A stretch of 42,103 nt of DNA from Bacteroidales bacterium. GTDB taxonomy: Bacteria; Bacteroidota; Bacteroidia; Bacteroidales; P3. Below the pieces are notes generated by a model that was not told the DNA's origin, made no database searches, and saw nothing but the letters and a program-made list of their open reading frames with translations. The DNA lies in NCBI GenBank assembly GCA_016281475.1, contig JAEEIS010000207.1, positions 1 through 42,103 on the forward strand, written 5' to 3'. Made by a program: the position numbers and the translations under genes. Shown piece after piece: positions 26,697 through 33,967 of this stretch (positions within the stretch are counted from its first letter, which is position 1; the number at the start of each line of letters is the position of its first letter).

Positions 26697-27833
26697 TTAT
26701 TCTTGGGACAACTTCAGTTCCTCAATTAGTTTGTTCGACATAATGTCGGCTGGGGCCTGAAGGACGGTGATGACCCACGACTGGGTGATTTCATCCCAAT
26801 CCTGTGAGGTAATAAATTGCCAACTATTGGTGAAAACGTTTTCGCCTTCGGAGGCTTTCTTCTTGCGGGCTTTGCGGTTTTGTTTCCAGTTTTCACGGTA
26901 ACCCGTTGTCAAACTACATGTTTCTTTTATGTCAAGAGAAATCTGATATTCGCCAGTGCCCCAAATGGGATGCGCTTCGCCTTCGGCATCTATGTATCCC
27001 GAATAGGAACGCGGTACAACGAAGCTGTTGCCGACAACCTTATACTTAGGCTCGTCGTTGCCGTGACGCACATACCGCAGGAAGCCATTGGAGTCCAAGT
27101 CCTCTTTCTTCACAGGGATATTGATAGTGAATTCGCCCAACTGCTCGTCGCGGAATATCTGTGTAATCTCGTTCATCCAGGAAGAGGTGACGACGAGGTG
27201 CAGGTTCATGGCATAGTTCTGGCGGTCTTCCCAGCGGAATGCGGTGTCGAAGGTGGAGTTGGGAAGGTTGGAATGGGTGGGGCTGACGATGAGCGTGTCC
27301 AAAACCAGTTCGAATTTGCCGTGCTCCACGATGCGGTTTATCTTGGAGCAGTCAATATGCATAGATATGTAGAAGAGCGTGTCCTCTCCATCTTTGCGGA
27401 CAACGCCGATGCCGTTGAACTTCATGCCTGTCGGGTCCATAGGACTTGCCAGCGAGGTTGTGGAATAGAAATCCTTGAGTCCGGAAATGGTGCGGATTTG
27501 TGTGCAGAAGGTGTTTTCGGCATTGACGGTCTGCTCCCACTCCTGTTTCAGCCGTTGGTTGCGTGTTATCAGACTGGCGACGGACTGCACCCCGAGGTTG
27601 ACGACGGAGGTGACGTAACCGGCACCTATCCCTTTGGCGGCATTAAGGGAGGCTGCCAGGAGAAGGTCCCCAAGCTCCCCACGGGTAGAACCGCAACGGA
27701 CTTGGTCGCTGTATGCTTGGATTTGGTTTGCCAGACCTTCGTCGGTATAGACAAAGGCGGTGTATTTGACGGTTTGGGCCATCATAGGAACGGTGCAGAT
27801 GATTGCACATAGGATAACGAATACTTTTCTCAC
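26697..27833 (-). CDS. Exported protein of unknown family
   Basis: A 378-residue protein with a strong signal peptide (KVFVILCAIICTVPMMAQ, cleaved near 19). After a short acidic start comes an alanine/glycine-rich helix of possible membrane-inserting character (LLLAASLNAAKGIGAGYVTS, then VVNLGVQSVASLI, about 57-91). The remainder is beta-rich with many aromatic residues, for example DTLFYISMHIDCSKINRIVE and GNSFVVPRSYSGYID. I recognise no domain. It is the second gene of the leftward operon, with spacings of 22 nt (before) and 9 nt (after). By position it should serve the envelope half of the system. Confidence 0.75.
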   Translation of the reverse strand: MRKVFVILCAIICTVPMMAQTVKYTAFVYTDEGLANQIQAYSDQVRCGSTRGELGDLLLAASLNAAKGIGAGYVTSVVNLGVQSVASLITRNQRLKQEWEQTVNAENTFCTQIRTISGLKDFYSTTSLASPMDPTGMKFNGIGVVRKDGEDTLFYISMHIDCSKINRIVEHGKFELVLDTLIVSPTHSNLPNSTFDTAFRWEDRQNYAMNLHLVVTSSWMNEITQIFRDEQLGEFTINIPVKKEDLDSNGFLRYVRHGNDEPKYKVVGNSFVVPRSYSGYIDAEGEAHPIWGTGEYQISLDIKETCSLTTGYRENWKQNRKARKKKASEGENVFTNSWQFITSQDWDEITQSWVITVLQAPADIMSNKLIEELKLSQE

Positions 27834-27855
27834 GGCTATAATTGTATAAGTTTGA

Positions 27856-28713
27856 TTAATACGACTTGACTATTTGTTTGTTCTTGTTTAGAACTACTAT
27901 TTTCCCGTTTTTTACAGCGCATGTATGACCATTGTCTGCTGAGAATGAACGTCTGAAGTCAAAATATGTGACCGCGCGACTGTCTCCTGGACAGAAAACA
28001 TCGTCATACTCAAATGGAATGATGATTTTGTTGTTGATGTCGACAATCCCCCATTTCCCGTTTCGCTGTGCCTGTAGGTATCCCTCCTCATCGAAAACCA
28101 GTCTGTTAGTTTTCCCATACAGGTGTATCTTTGAATAAAGGAATGGTATTATTATTTTGTTTTGTTCGTCAATGACACCAAACTTACTGTTTTTTTGCGC
28201 TACAATATACCCATTCATATCGGCTTGTATTATTGTGTCGTATTCAAAGGGAACAATTACTTTATCGTTCATGTCGACGATTCCCCATTTCCCGTTTCTT
28301 TTTTCAATGTCGAATGTCTTGATGACATACCCTTTGATATGAAGCACTACCCGCGGATTGTCGACGGCATCGGATGATACGGTGACAGTCTTGTTGAATC
28401 CTCCGATTATACCTGTGTTGTAACGAACTTTGACATAGGCACTTTCCCCTGGCATTATCTTTTCTTGAGACAATTCTGGAGTCGTGCATCCACAGGAAGA
28501 CCGTACGTTTTTAATGTTTAATGGTTTGTTTCCTGTATTGACAAACTCGAACCTGTATTCTGCAATGCTATTTCTTTTTATTGTTCCAAAATTGTGTTCT
28601 TTAGTTGCAAATTCAATCTTTGGCCCATCCTTAGGAGTTGTTGGAGTTTGTGCTATTACTGGGAATGCGAAGCATGTCATTAATAAAGCAAGGACAATAT
28701 TCGATTTTACCAT
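27856..28713 (-). CDS. Exported DUF1573 and WG-repeat protein
   Basis: A 285-residue protein with a signal peptide (IVLALLMTCFAFPVIAQ). Residues about 30-130 are a DUF1573 immunoglobulin-like domain: HNFGTIKRNSIAEYRFEFVN, the conserved SSCGCTTPE, MPGESAYVKVRYNT and a closing hydrophobic strand. Three WG repeats follow, marked by NGKWGIVDMNDKVIVPFEYD, NSKFGVIDEQNKIIIPFLY and NGKWGIVDINNKIIIPFEYD. DUF1573 proteins are common exported proteins of Bacteroidota with unclear roles; WG repeats are thought to bind proteins or surfaces. It is the first gene of the leftward operon; its ATG is about 430 nt from the only good promoter (29151-29182), with a terminator-like hairpin between. Confidence 0.88.
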   Translation of the reverse strand: MVKSNIVLALLMTCFAFPVIAQTPTTPKDGPKIEFATKEHNFGTIKRNSIAEYRFEFVNTGNKPLNIKNVRSSCGCTTPELSQEKIMPGESAYVKVRYNTGIIGGFNKTVTVSSDAVDNPRVVLHIKGYVIKTFDIEKRNGKWGIVDMNDKVIVPFEYDTIIQADMNGYIVAQKNSKFGVIDEQNKIIIPFLYSKIHLYGKTNRLVFDEEGYLQAQRNGKWGIVDINNKIIIPFEYDDVFCPGDSRAVTYFDFRRSFSADNGHTCAVKNGKIVVLNKNKQIVKSY

Positions 28714-28794
28714 TATTCATTTGCCTTGTTCTATCCCATCAGGCCCATCGGTTTTTTAGGTTGGTGCCCGATACCCGAAGGGCAGTAAGTTAAT

Positions 28795-28838
28795 AAAAAA
28801 AAGAAGCGCGGGTATCAAACTCATCGTTTATCCCGTGC
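28795..28838 (-). terminator. Intrinsic terminator upstream of the SIR2/CHAT operon
   Basis: On the minus strand CGGGATAAAC (28835-28826) pairs with GTTTGATACCCG (28820-28809) with two bulged bases; flanking GC pairs extend the stem across one A-C mismatch. The T-run is 28802-28795. The first operon gene starts about 80 nt further on. Confidence 0.75.
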
Positions 28839-28945
28839 ATAAAGGCCTTCGCATTGCCCACTCATCGGAGATAAACAATGCCGAGCCCACGCTGTGATGA
28901 ATATACAGAATAGTATATTTCACACCAATAGGCACTGGTCATTGT

Positions 28946-29026
28946 TCATTTTGCGATGAGTGTTTTAGAATTTGCGAAGTTCTTATGCACCGCAGATGAA
29001 CGCTGTTTCAGCGTCTTTCTTATCAT
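28946..29026 (-). CDS. Possible 26-residue leader peptide
   Basis: An ATG at 29026 opens a 26-codon frame ending TGA at 28946: MIRKTLKQRSSAVHKNFANS followed by KTLIAK. It lies inside the structured RNA, about 120 nt from its 5' end and before the terminator. The product would be very basic. It could be a leader peptide whose translation affects folding, a genuine small protein, or chance. The first hairpin (29000-29014) falls within its codons, which argues for caution. Confidence 0.25.
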   Translation of the reverse strand: MIRKTLKQRSSAVHKNFANSKTLIAK

Positions 29027-29150
29027 GACTGTCGCCCCGTCGGGTGGCTTTTTCGTGCTTGCGGGACGGCGACCATGCACTAGTCCCATCTACGCACTCC
29101 ACAGGAGCTTGTATCCCCACAGCCCGTCAAAGGCCCGGCTGGTTGACGAT

Positions 29151-29182
29151 GCAAAGGTACATATTATTTTTGAATCCACAAA
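29151..29182 (-). promoter_or_regulatory. Canonical Bacteroidota promoter of the structured RNA
   Basis: On the minus strand TTTG (29179-29182, in a TTTTTG run) and TACCTTTGC (29151-29159) are separated by exactly 19 nt. Both boxes and the spacing are ideal. The transcript should begin near 29147. Confidence 0.88.
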
Positions 29183-29445
29183 AATTATTTTCATGGACAC
29201 GGTTTTTTGCGGGGTTGAAGCCACTTGCATTCGTAGTACTCCAGAATTCCGCAAATGCAGTGTTAATTAATTAGGTAACTTTCTATTGGTCGCTTTTTAT
29301 GCAATTTTGTGGCTTGACAATGCGTGTAAACTCCCTTTGCTCGCTTTACGTAACGACAAAGCGATTCTTGTTCAAAAATACACTTTTATTCATGCCTCGA
29401 AAGATAATACCATTACCTTGTCCCAATAATCCTAGTTGCTTTTGT
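29183..29445. other. Non-coding AT-rich spacer
   Basis: I see no gene here. A 7-bp inverted repeat (TCGCTTT at 29341-29347 and AAAGCGA at 29358-29364) is present without a T-run. A lone TATTTTTG on the minus strand near 29379-29386 lacks a -33 partner. This marks one edge of the accessory block. Confidence 0.4.
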
Positions 29446-30144
29446 TTAATTGTCCCGACTAAGCAGGGCGAGAATGCGGATAAACAGGTTGATAATGTCT
29501 AAATAAATATCCAACGCGCAGTCCACCGCGTTGTCGATAGTTTTGGGGTACATCTGCGCCTTGGCGATGTCGTAACCTATATAGCCAGAGAAGATGATGA
29601 CAAACAGCCAGTCGAAGGCCACGCCGCGATAGCCCAGCAGAAACGTGGCAACCAATTCCGCCACAATGCCTACCAGCAAGGCAATAAACAACGTGCGGCC
29701 TAATCCTAGGAACAGCTGTGGGCGGATAAGCCCCAGCAGTATCATCGTGGCGGTGACAATTCCCGTCAGCAACAACGCCTTCGTCACAATTGTCACAGGC
29801 ATCCAGGGCACTATCAGGCACAGCACCACCCCCATAGGCACCACCAGCAGATTAAACCCCAGAAAACTAATCCACGGATTGTCCGACTTCACCGAGAGTA
29901 CAATGCCTCCAATGGCAAACACCAGATAACCCACTATAACCATCCTGCTCTTCACCCCCGCCAGCGCGTTGGCAATGGGCACCGCGCAATAGGCCACCAT
30001 CAGGGCGTTCACCATAAAACCCCACAGCAGCGTGCCGCACATCACGGCATTATACGTGCGTGCATCCACCTTGTCGGCCAAGCCCGAATTAAGTCTTTCC
30101 TCTTTGCGGCTGTCAAAAACCGCCAATGATGTACTCTGTGCCAT
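29446..30144 (-). CDS. Bax inhibitor-1/YccA family membrane protein
   Basis: A 232-residue protein with about seven hydrophobic helices after a polar N-terminus (residues 1-33). The pattern TYNAVMCGTLLWGFMVNALM at the first helix, a central LLLTGIVTATMILLGLI, and the late FSGYIGYDIAKAQMYPKTID with its conserved Asp fit the Bax inhibitor-1 family, whose bacterial members include YetJ-type pH-gated calcium leak channels. The C-terminus DIYLDIINLFIRILALL is also typical. It follows the TPR gene by 38 nt on the same strand and is probably co-transcribed with it. Confidence 0.9.
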   Translation of the reverse strand: MAQSTSLAVFDSRKEERLNSGLADKVDARTYNAVMCGTLLWGFMVNALMVAYCAVPIANALAGVKSRMVIVGYLVFAIGGIVLSVKSDNPWISFLGFNLLVVPMGVVLCLIVPWMPVTIVTKALLLTGIVTATMILLGLIRPQLFLGLGRTLFIALLVGIVAELVATFLLGYRGVAFDWLFVIIFSGYIGYDIAKAQMYPKTIDNAVDCALDIYLDIINLFIRILALLSRDN

Positions 30145-30182
30145 AATCTGTTATCTTTTATCTTTTTATATTTCTATATTTG

Positions 30183-30734
30183 TTATTCCCCTGCTGAATT
30201 CAGTTCTTCTGCCAGAGCCAAATACTTGGCAGACTTCTCTTCGTCCCCCATGTCGCGGTAGGTACAACCAAGATAATATGCCGCCGCGTAATCCTCCTCA
30301 TCCTCCTCCAACGCCTTCAGGTAGCAATGCTCCGCCTCCTCATACCGTTGCATATTCCCCAACGCTATACCCCGCTGGCACTGCACACCGTAATATTCCG
30401 GCATCATCTCCAGCACCTTGTCAAAATCAGCCAAAGCCTTCTCAAACAAGCCTTTTGCCTCCGACACATCCACCTTCATCTCCATCTCCGCTTCCTCCTC
30501 CGCGTCACCATGCGTCTCCAAATACTCCAACTGGGCCTTCTCCACCGCCATATCCAAATACTGCAGCCCAGCCTGATTGTGTGCCAACCCCAGCTCAAAC
30601 CACAATTCCACATCGTCCGGCACACGTTCCAACTCTTTCACAAGCCGTTGCACATCGGCGTTACCCTGCTCTACAAGCTGTTCCATCCGCCCCTCGAGCA
30701 TCTTTATCATCGTAGGTCTATCCAATAAATCCAT
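30183..30734 (-). CDS. TPR-repeat protein
   Basis: A 183-residue acidic cytoplasmic protein. TPR-like units are visible: DDVELWFELGLAHNQAGLQY, EKALADFDKVLEMMPEYYGV, RGIALGNMQRYEEAEHCYLK and AAAYYLGCTYRDMGDEEKSA. I use the ATG at 30734 because a -7 box (30749-30757) lies inside the longer frame that begins at 30806, so upstream starts would not be transcribed. The acidic segment about residues 78-95 (EDAEEEAEMEMK-like) links two helical groups. Probably a protein-protein adaptor; the partner is not known, though the gene sits with the BI-1 gene. Confidence 0.75.
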   Translation of the reverse strand: MDLLDRPTMIKMLEGRMEQLVEQGNADVQRLVKELERVPDDVELWFELGLAHNQAGLQYLDMAVEKAQLEYLETHGDAEEEAEMEMKVDVSEAKGLFEKALADFDKVLEMMPEYYGVQCQRGIALGNMQRYEEAEHCYLKALEEDEEDYAAAYYLGCTYRDMGDEEKSAKYLALAEELNSAGE

Positions 30735-30748
30735 AAGCGAAATTTTTT

Positions 30749-30757
30749 GCAAAGATA
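30749..30757 (-). promoter_or_regulatory. -7 box for the TPR/BI-1 unit
   Basis: TATCTTTGC on the minus strand matches the consensus. TTTG candidates upstream sit at 12 or 16 nt rather than 19, so the -33 box is uncertain. Its position decides the TPR gene start. Confidence 0.6.
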
Positions 30758-30816
30758 CTAAAAAAAACTCAAACAAAAACTTTTCCTTCAAACCCGACCA
30801 CGCCAAACCACGTCCA

Positions 30817-31656
30817 CTACTCCTGCCTCTCTCCGAAATACCCCTTCACATACCCCCAATCCATGTCGTCCACCAGCACACGACCTTTCGTGGCATGCCC
30901 CAAGAAGCAGCAGTTCACCCTCGCCTCATCCATCTTCAGCAGAAACAAGTCGTCCTGTTTCTCTGGCAGCGACACCACATACCGTCCCCTCTCCTCGCCA
31001 AACAGAAACGCATCCAGTCGTATCTCCCTACACGTCAACACATCGAATCCTGCCACTGGCACCGACCTTTTGCAACTCTCTACCAACGCCGCAAACAGTC
31101 CCCCCTGTCCCACCGCACGCGCTGACGTAATGACACCCGCGTCCAGCAGGCTCCCCAATATCAGCTCCAGATATTCTATATCCTCCTCCTCTGTCGTCAT
31201 CTTCATAGGCTCCGCCACAATATGCAGACACCTGCGAGCATACTCTGAATCTAGGAAATCCGTGCTCACATTCCCCACCATATACAAATTCTCGCCACGC
31301 GACACCACCGCCTCATTCCCCAGCACCTTCGACACCATCCCACTCCCCTTCACCACCTCGTGCGCCAGCGCAATGCACTCCTTCACCCTCGGCTCACGAA
31401 TCTCCTTGTGTGTCGTGTCCGTACCCGTGTACAGATACTCCTGCTTCTCCACCAGATGATGCTGTCCTTTCAGCCATCCGTAGAGACTCTGCTGCCGCCC
31501 ATTAGCATCCCACATCGCCAGCAACGTGCTCAACTCCTCCACCGTCGGCATCCTACCTATGATGCACTGCACCTCCTCAAACGCCGGTTGGCTGATACCC
31601 ATCGCCTCCACAATCTCGGGCGTAAGCAACTCCTCATTATGTACACAATCTTCCAT
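30817..31656 (-). CDS. PurL-like protein lacking the central catalytic domain
   Basis: A 279-residue protein that aligns by eye with two separate parts of FGAM synthase (PurL). The N-terminal part (about 12-70) follows the PurL linker pattern: ISQPAFEEVQCIIGRMPTVE, then LSTLLAMWDANGRQQS where PurL has its MWSEHCSYKSS motif (the His-Cys is gone). The C-terminal part matches the AIR-synthase C domain: LELILGSLLDAGVITSARAV, GQGGLFAALVESC and DAFLFGEERGRYVVSLPEK. The ATP/FGAR-binding middle of about 400 residues is missing. Probably a non-enzymatic paralogue with its own conserved role, or a decayed copy kept in frame. Confidence 0.55.
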   Translation of the reverse strand: MEDCVHNEELLTPEIVEAMGISQPAFEEVQCIIGRMPTVEELSTLLAMWDANGRQQSLYGWLKGQHHLVEKQEYLYTGTDTTHKEIREPRVKECIALAHEVVKGSGMVSKVLGNEAVVSRGENLYMVGNVSTDFLDSEYARRCLHIVAEPMKMTTEEEDIEYLELILGSLLDAGVITSARAVGQGGLFAALVESCKRSVPVAGFDVLTCREIRLDAFLFGEERGRYVVSLPEKQDDLFLLKMDEARVNCCFLGHATKGRVLVDDMDWGYVKGYFGERQE

Positions 31657-31907
31657 ACTACTCTAATAACGCATCTCCGCCCGATTTATTATATTCCTTC
31701 ATCGCAAGTCGAAATCCTCCCTTTCCATCACATTTAAGTGACCGCTTATTTTAGTGATATTCTATCCATTATAATACAAAACAAGACGCTACTAAAGCAA
31801 TCGATTGGTCTGCAGAATCCGTCTACGTTCCGATTATTTTTTCGGTCGGCACAATAAATCGAGGAAAGATGCGTTTTATAAGGAATTGTACTTAATTAGC
31901 AGACTCT
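31657..31907. other. Divergent intergenic region without clear signals
   Basis: This 251-bp AT-rich stretch separates the leftward PurL-like gene from the rightward VWA operon. It must hold both promoters, but I find no TAnnTTTG box with good spacing on either strand. Promoters here may be non-canonical or regulated. Confidence 0.4.
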
Positions 31908-33419
31908 ATGAAGAAACATCTCACACTGCTGGCAGCCGCACTGCTGCTTTCGCTAAGCTCCTTTGCACAGGCCGACAAGGCGAAGTTCTATATCGAGGGC
32001 CAGTTGGCCACGCCCACCAAGGCGGGGCAGCCCTGGAAGCTGTATAACGTCCGCAGCCAAGGCATCACCTTCACAGACAGGGACACCATCTACGGCCACG
32101 ACACAGACAAGGGCGTTCAGCTGGTGTTTGACCACGCGGCCACGCAGCACCCGCAGGGGTTCGCCTGCGGGCTGAAGTTCTACCGTTGGCAGAACAACAG
32201 CGGACGCTGGCAGGTAGACAGCGAGGTGGAGAACGCCGAGGCCGCTTACACGCAGCAGAAGGTGATGAGCATCATGCTGGTTCTGGACTGCTCTTCATCG
32301 ATTGGCGACGCGGACTTCGTGAAACTGAAGAACGCGGCCAAGCAGTTTATAGACGTAATTGTGGACAAGTCAAGCGACGGCAACGTTCACATCGGCATCG
32401 TGGGATTCAACTCGATGAAGAACACCCGCACCTTCGACATCCGCCCACTGACCAAGGAGACGAAGAAGGAGATGTATGCCTTTATCGACACCCTAAAACT
32501 GAACAACCGCACGGCATTCTACTACGCCATCAACCAGGGGTTGGACAATATCAAGCGGTATGTGAACAAGCTGAAGATTGACAAGGAAAAGAAGTACGAT
32601 GGCAATTTTGTGATTGCCTTTACGGACGGATACGACAACGACTCATTCGACCCCAAGATTGGCAAGGCTGCCGAGGGCACTGAGCACCGCTATTTCCAGC
32701 ATGTAAACCAGCGCATACTGAAGGAGAAGATTGGCGGCGCGCCGATTGAGAGCTACGTGCTGGCCATCCGTGGCAACGATGTGGACAGGACGAACACGGA
32801 CTTTGAGCGGGTACTGGGCGCGCTGTCGCACAACGGCAACGGCGACAAGTTCTACCAGCTGTCGAATTTCGACAAGCTGCAGGCGGCTTTCGAGGAGATT
32901 GGCACCAACCTGATTAACAAGTGGCAGAGCATCTACTGCTATATTCCGCGCGGCTACGACGGACGGGTACGGTGGACGATTGAGTGTGGCGACGTGGCAC
33001 GCAAGTTTTTCATGGGCGTGAACGGCAACCTAGGATGGCTGAAGTACCCGCTGGTGAAAAACGAGACGACGGGACTCTACGTTCAGGAGCCGGGCGGCAT
33101 CATCCTTGCCGCAGGACTGGACATGACGTTTCCCATCACGAACCTCATTTCGGTGGGCGGATACGTGGAGTTGAACGTGTCGAAGGGCGTGGGCTTCGGC
33201 TTTGCGCCGCAGGTCGCGTTCACCTTCCCAAACAACAGCGCAATACTGCTGGGCATGGGCTACCGTGGGACTGACCACTTCAACTCGAACGGGGTGCTGT
33301 TCCGCGCAGCATACAAGCACACGGGACCGTGGTATTTCACTGCGTCGTACTCAGTGGGCTACGGCAACACCTTCATGGTTGGCGCGGGCTACACTATCTG
33401 GGGCCGGAAACTGGAATAA
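31908..33419 (+). CDS. Exported von Willebrand factor A protein with barrel-like C-terminus
   Basis: A 503-residue protein with a signal peptide (LTLLAAALLLSLSSFAQA). The VWA domain (about 120-340) starts with MSIMLVLDCSSSIGDADF, whose DxSxS forms the metal-ion adhesion site, followed by VHIGIVGFNS, NNRTAFYYAI (MIDAS threonine) and FVIAFTDGYDND. The last 150 residues are a run of short amphipathic strands with many glycines and aromatics (GGYVELNVSKGVGFGFAPQV; AILLGMGYRGTDHF; WYFTASYSVGYG) ending TIWGRKLE, suggesting an outer-membrane barrel. VWA domains bind proteins. It is first in a three-gene rightward operon. Confidence 0.82.
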   Translation: MKKHLTLLAAALLLSLSSFAQADKAKFYIEGQLATPTKAGQPWKLYNVRSQGITFTDRDTIYGHDTDKGVQLVFDHAATQHPQGFACGLKFYRWQNNSGRWQVDSEVENAEAAYTQQKVMSIMLVLDCSSSIGDADFVKLKNAAKQFIDVIVDKSSDGNVHIGIVGFNSMKNTRTFDIRPLTKETKKEMYAFIDTLKLNNRTAFYYAINQGLDNIKRYVNKLKIDKEKKYDGNFVIAFTDGYDNDSFDPKIGKAAEGTEHRYFQHVNQRILKEKIGGAPIESYVLAIRGNDVDRTNTDFERVLGALSHNGNGDKFYQLSNFDKLQAAFEEIGTNLINKWQSIYCYIPRGYDGRVRWTIECGDVARKFFMGVNGNLGWLKYPLVKNETTGLYVQEPGGIILAAGLDMTFPITNLISVGGYVELNVSKGVGFGFAPQVAFTFPNNSAILLGMGYRGTDHFNSNGVLFRAAYKHTGPWYFTASYSVGYGNTFMVGAGYTIWGRKLE

Positions 33420-33457
33420 CGTTTGAGTGCCAGAACGATTGAATGATATAGATAGGT

Positions 33458-33946
33458 ATGAGCAAACAACCCTTTTTCAAACGCACGTCGGTCAAGATTG
33501 CACTCCTAACGCTTGCATTCGCGGTGATTATGGTGATAGGCCTTATCCCGCTGACGATTGTGCTGGTGATGGACCAAACGCTGTTTATCCGCATACTGAT
33601 TGCCGCGGCAGGCATCATCTGGGCAATCCTGACGGTGAATTTCATCTCGTTCAAGAGCGAGTATTGGAAGAAATGGCGGCAGTGGCGGCACGAGCGGCGG
33701 CACAAGAAGATGAAACATGGCTTCGAGCGGTATCCCGAATACCTGGCCCTACGGCAGAAGTACCCGATGGCAATACGTCGCTTCGAACAGCACAACCGCC
33801 ACCGCAAACACCCCTTGAAAGAGAAGGAGCTAGTGGCACAGGCCTTGGCAGTGAGCGAGGAGGAGTGGGCGAAGCGCGAGGAGTTTCGCCGCCAGGCGAA
33901 GGAGGAAAAGAAGAGCTATGCCGAGGGTGGATATAAGCATCTTTAA
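33458..33946 (+). CDS. Small inner-membrane protein with charged tail
   Basis: A 162-residue protein with two N-terminal transmembrane helices (KIALLTLAFAVIMVIGLIPL, and about 43-62 around ILIAAAGIIWAILTVNFISF) and a long, strongly basic then mixed-charge cytoplasmic tail rich in Arg, Lys, Glu and Trp (YWKKWRQWRHERRHKKMKHG). No family recognised. It starts 38 nt after the VWA gene and ends 21 nt before the next gene, so it is co-transcribed with both. Confidence 0.75.
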   Translation: MSKQPFFKRTSVKIALLTLAFAVIMVIGLIPLTIVLVMDQTLFIRILIAAAGIIWAILTVNFISFKSEYWKKWRQWRHERRHKKMKHGFERYPEYLALRQKYPMAIRRFEQHNRHRKHPLKEKELVAQALAVSEEEWAKREEFRRQAKEEKKSYAEGGYKHL

Positions 33947-33967
33947 GAATTGGAAGTACGACAAAAT

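Larger units (their letters stand above)
28795..29147 (-). ncRNA. Structured RNA or long attenuating leader of the SIR2/CHAT operon
   Basis: A transcript of about 350 nt is bounded by a canonical promoter (29151-29182) and a hairpin plus eight-T terminator (28795-28838). Between them are several stable hairpins on the minus strand: a 6-bp stem at 29000-29014, a 12-bp stem with a six-base loop at 28894-28925, and GCATTG/CAATGC at 28851-28881. The stretch 28867-28876, in the loop of the last hairpin, is complementary to the upstream arm of the terminator (28826-28834), as expected for an antiterminator or pseudoknot. It is not RNase P RNA, tmRNA or SRP RNA by their conserved cores. It may be a free small RNA or the leader of the seven-gene operon. 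Confidence 0.6.

Noticed and set aside
26817..27812. 331-codon plus-strand frame opposite the exported unknown protein
   Set aside because: The minus-strand gene has a signal peptide and operon spacing; the plus-strand frame has neither.
28795..29147. Structured RNA considered as RNase P RNA, tmRNA or SRP RNA
   Set aside because: Length fits the first two, but their conserved core sequences and the tmRNA tag frame are absent.
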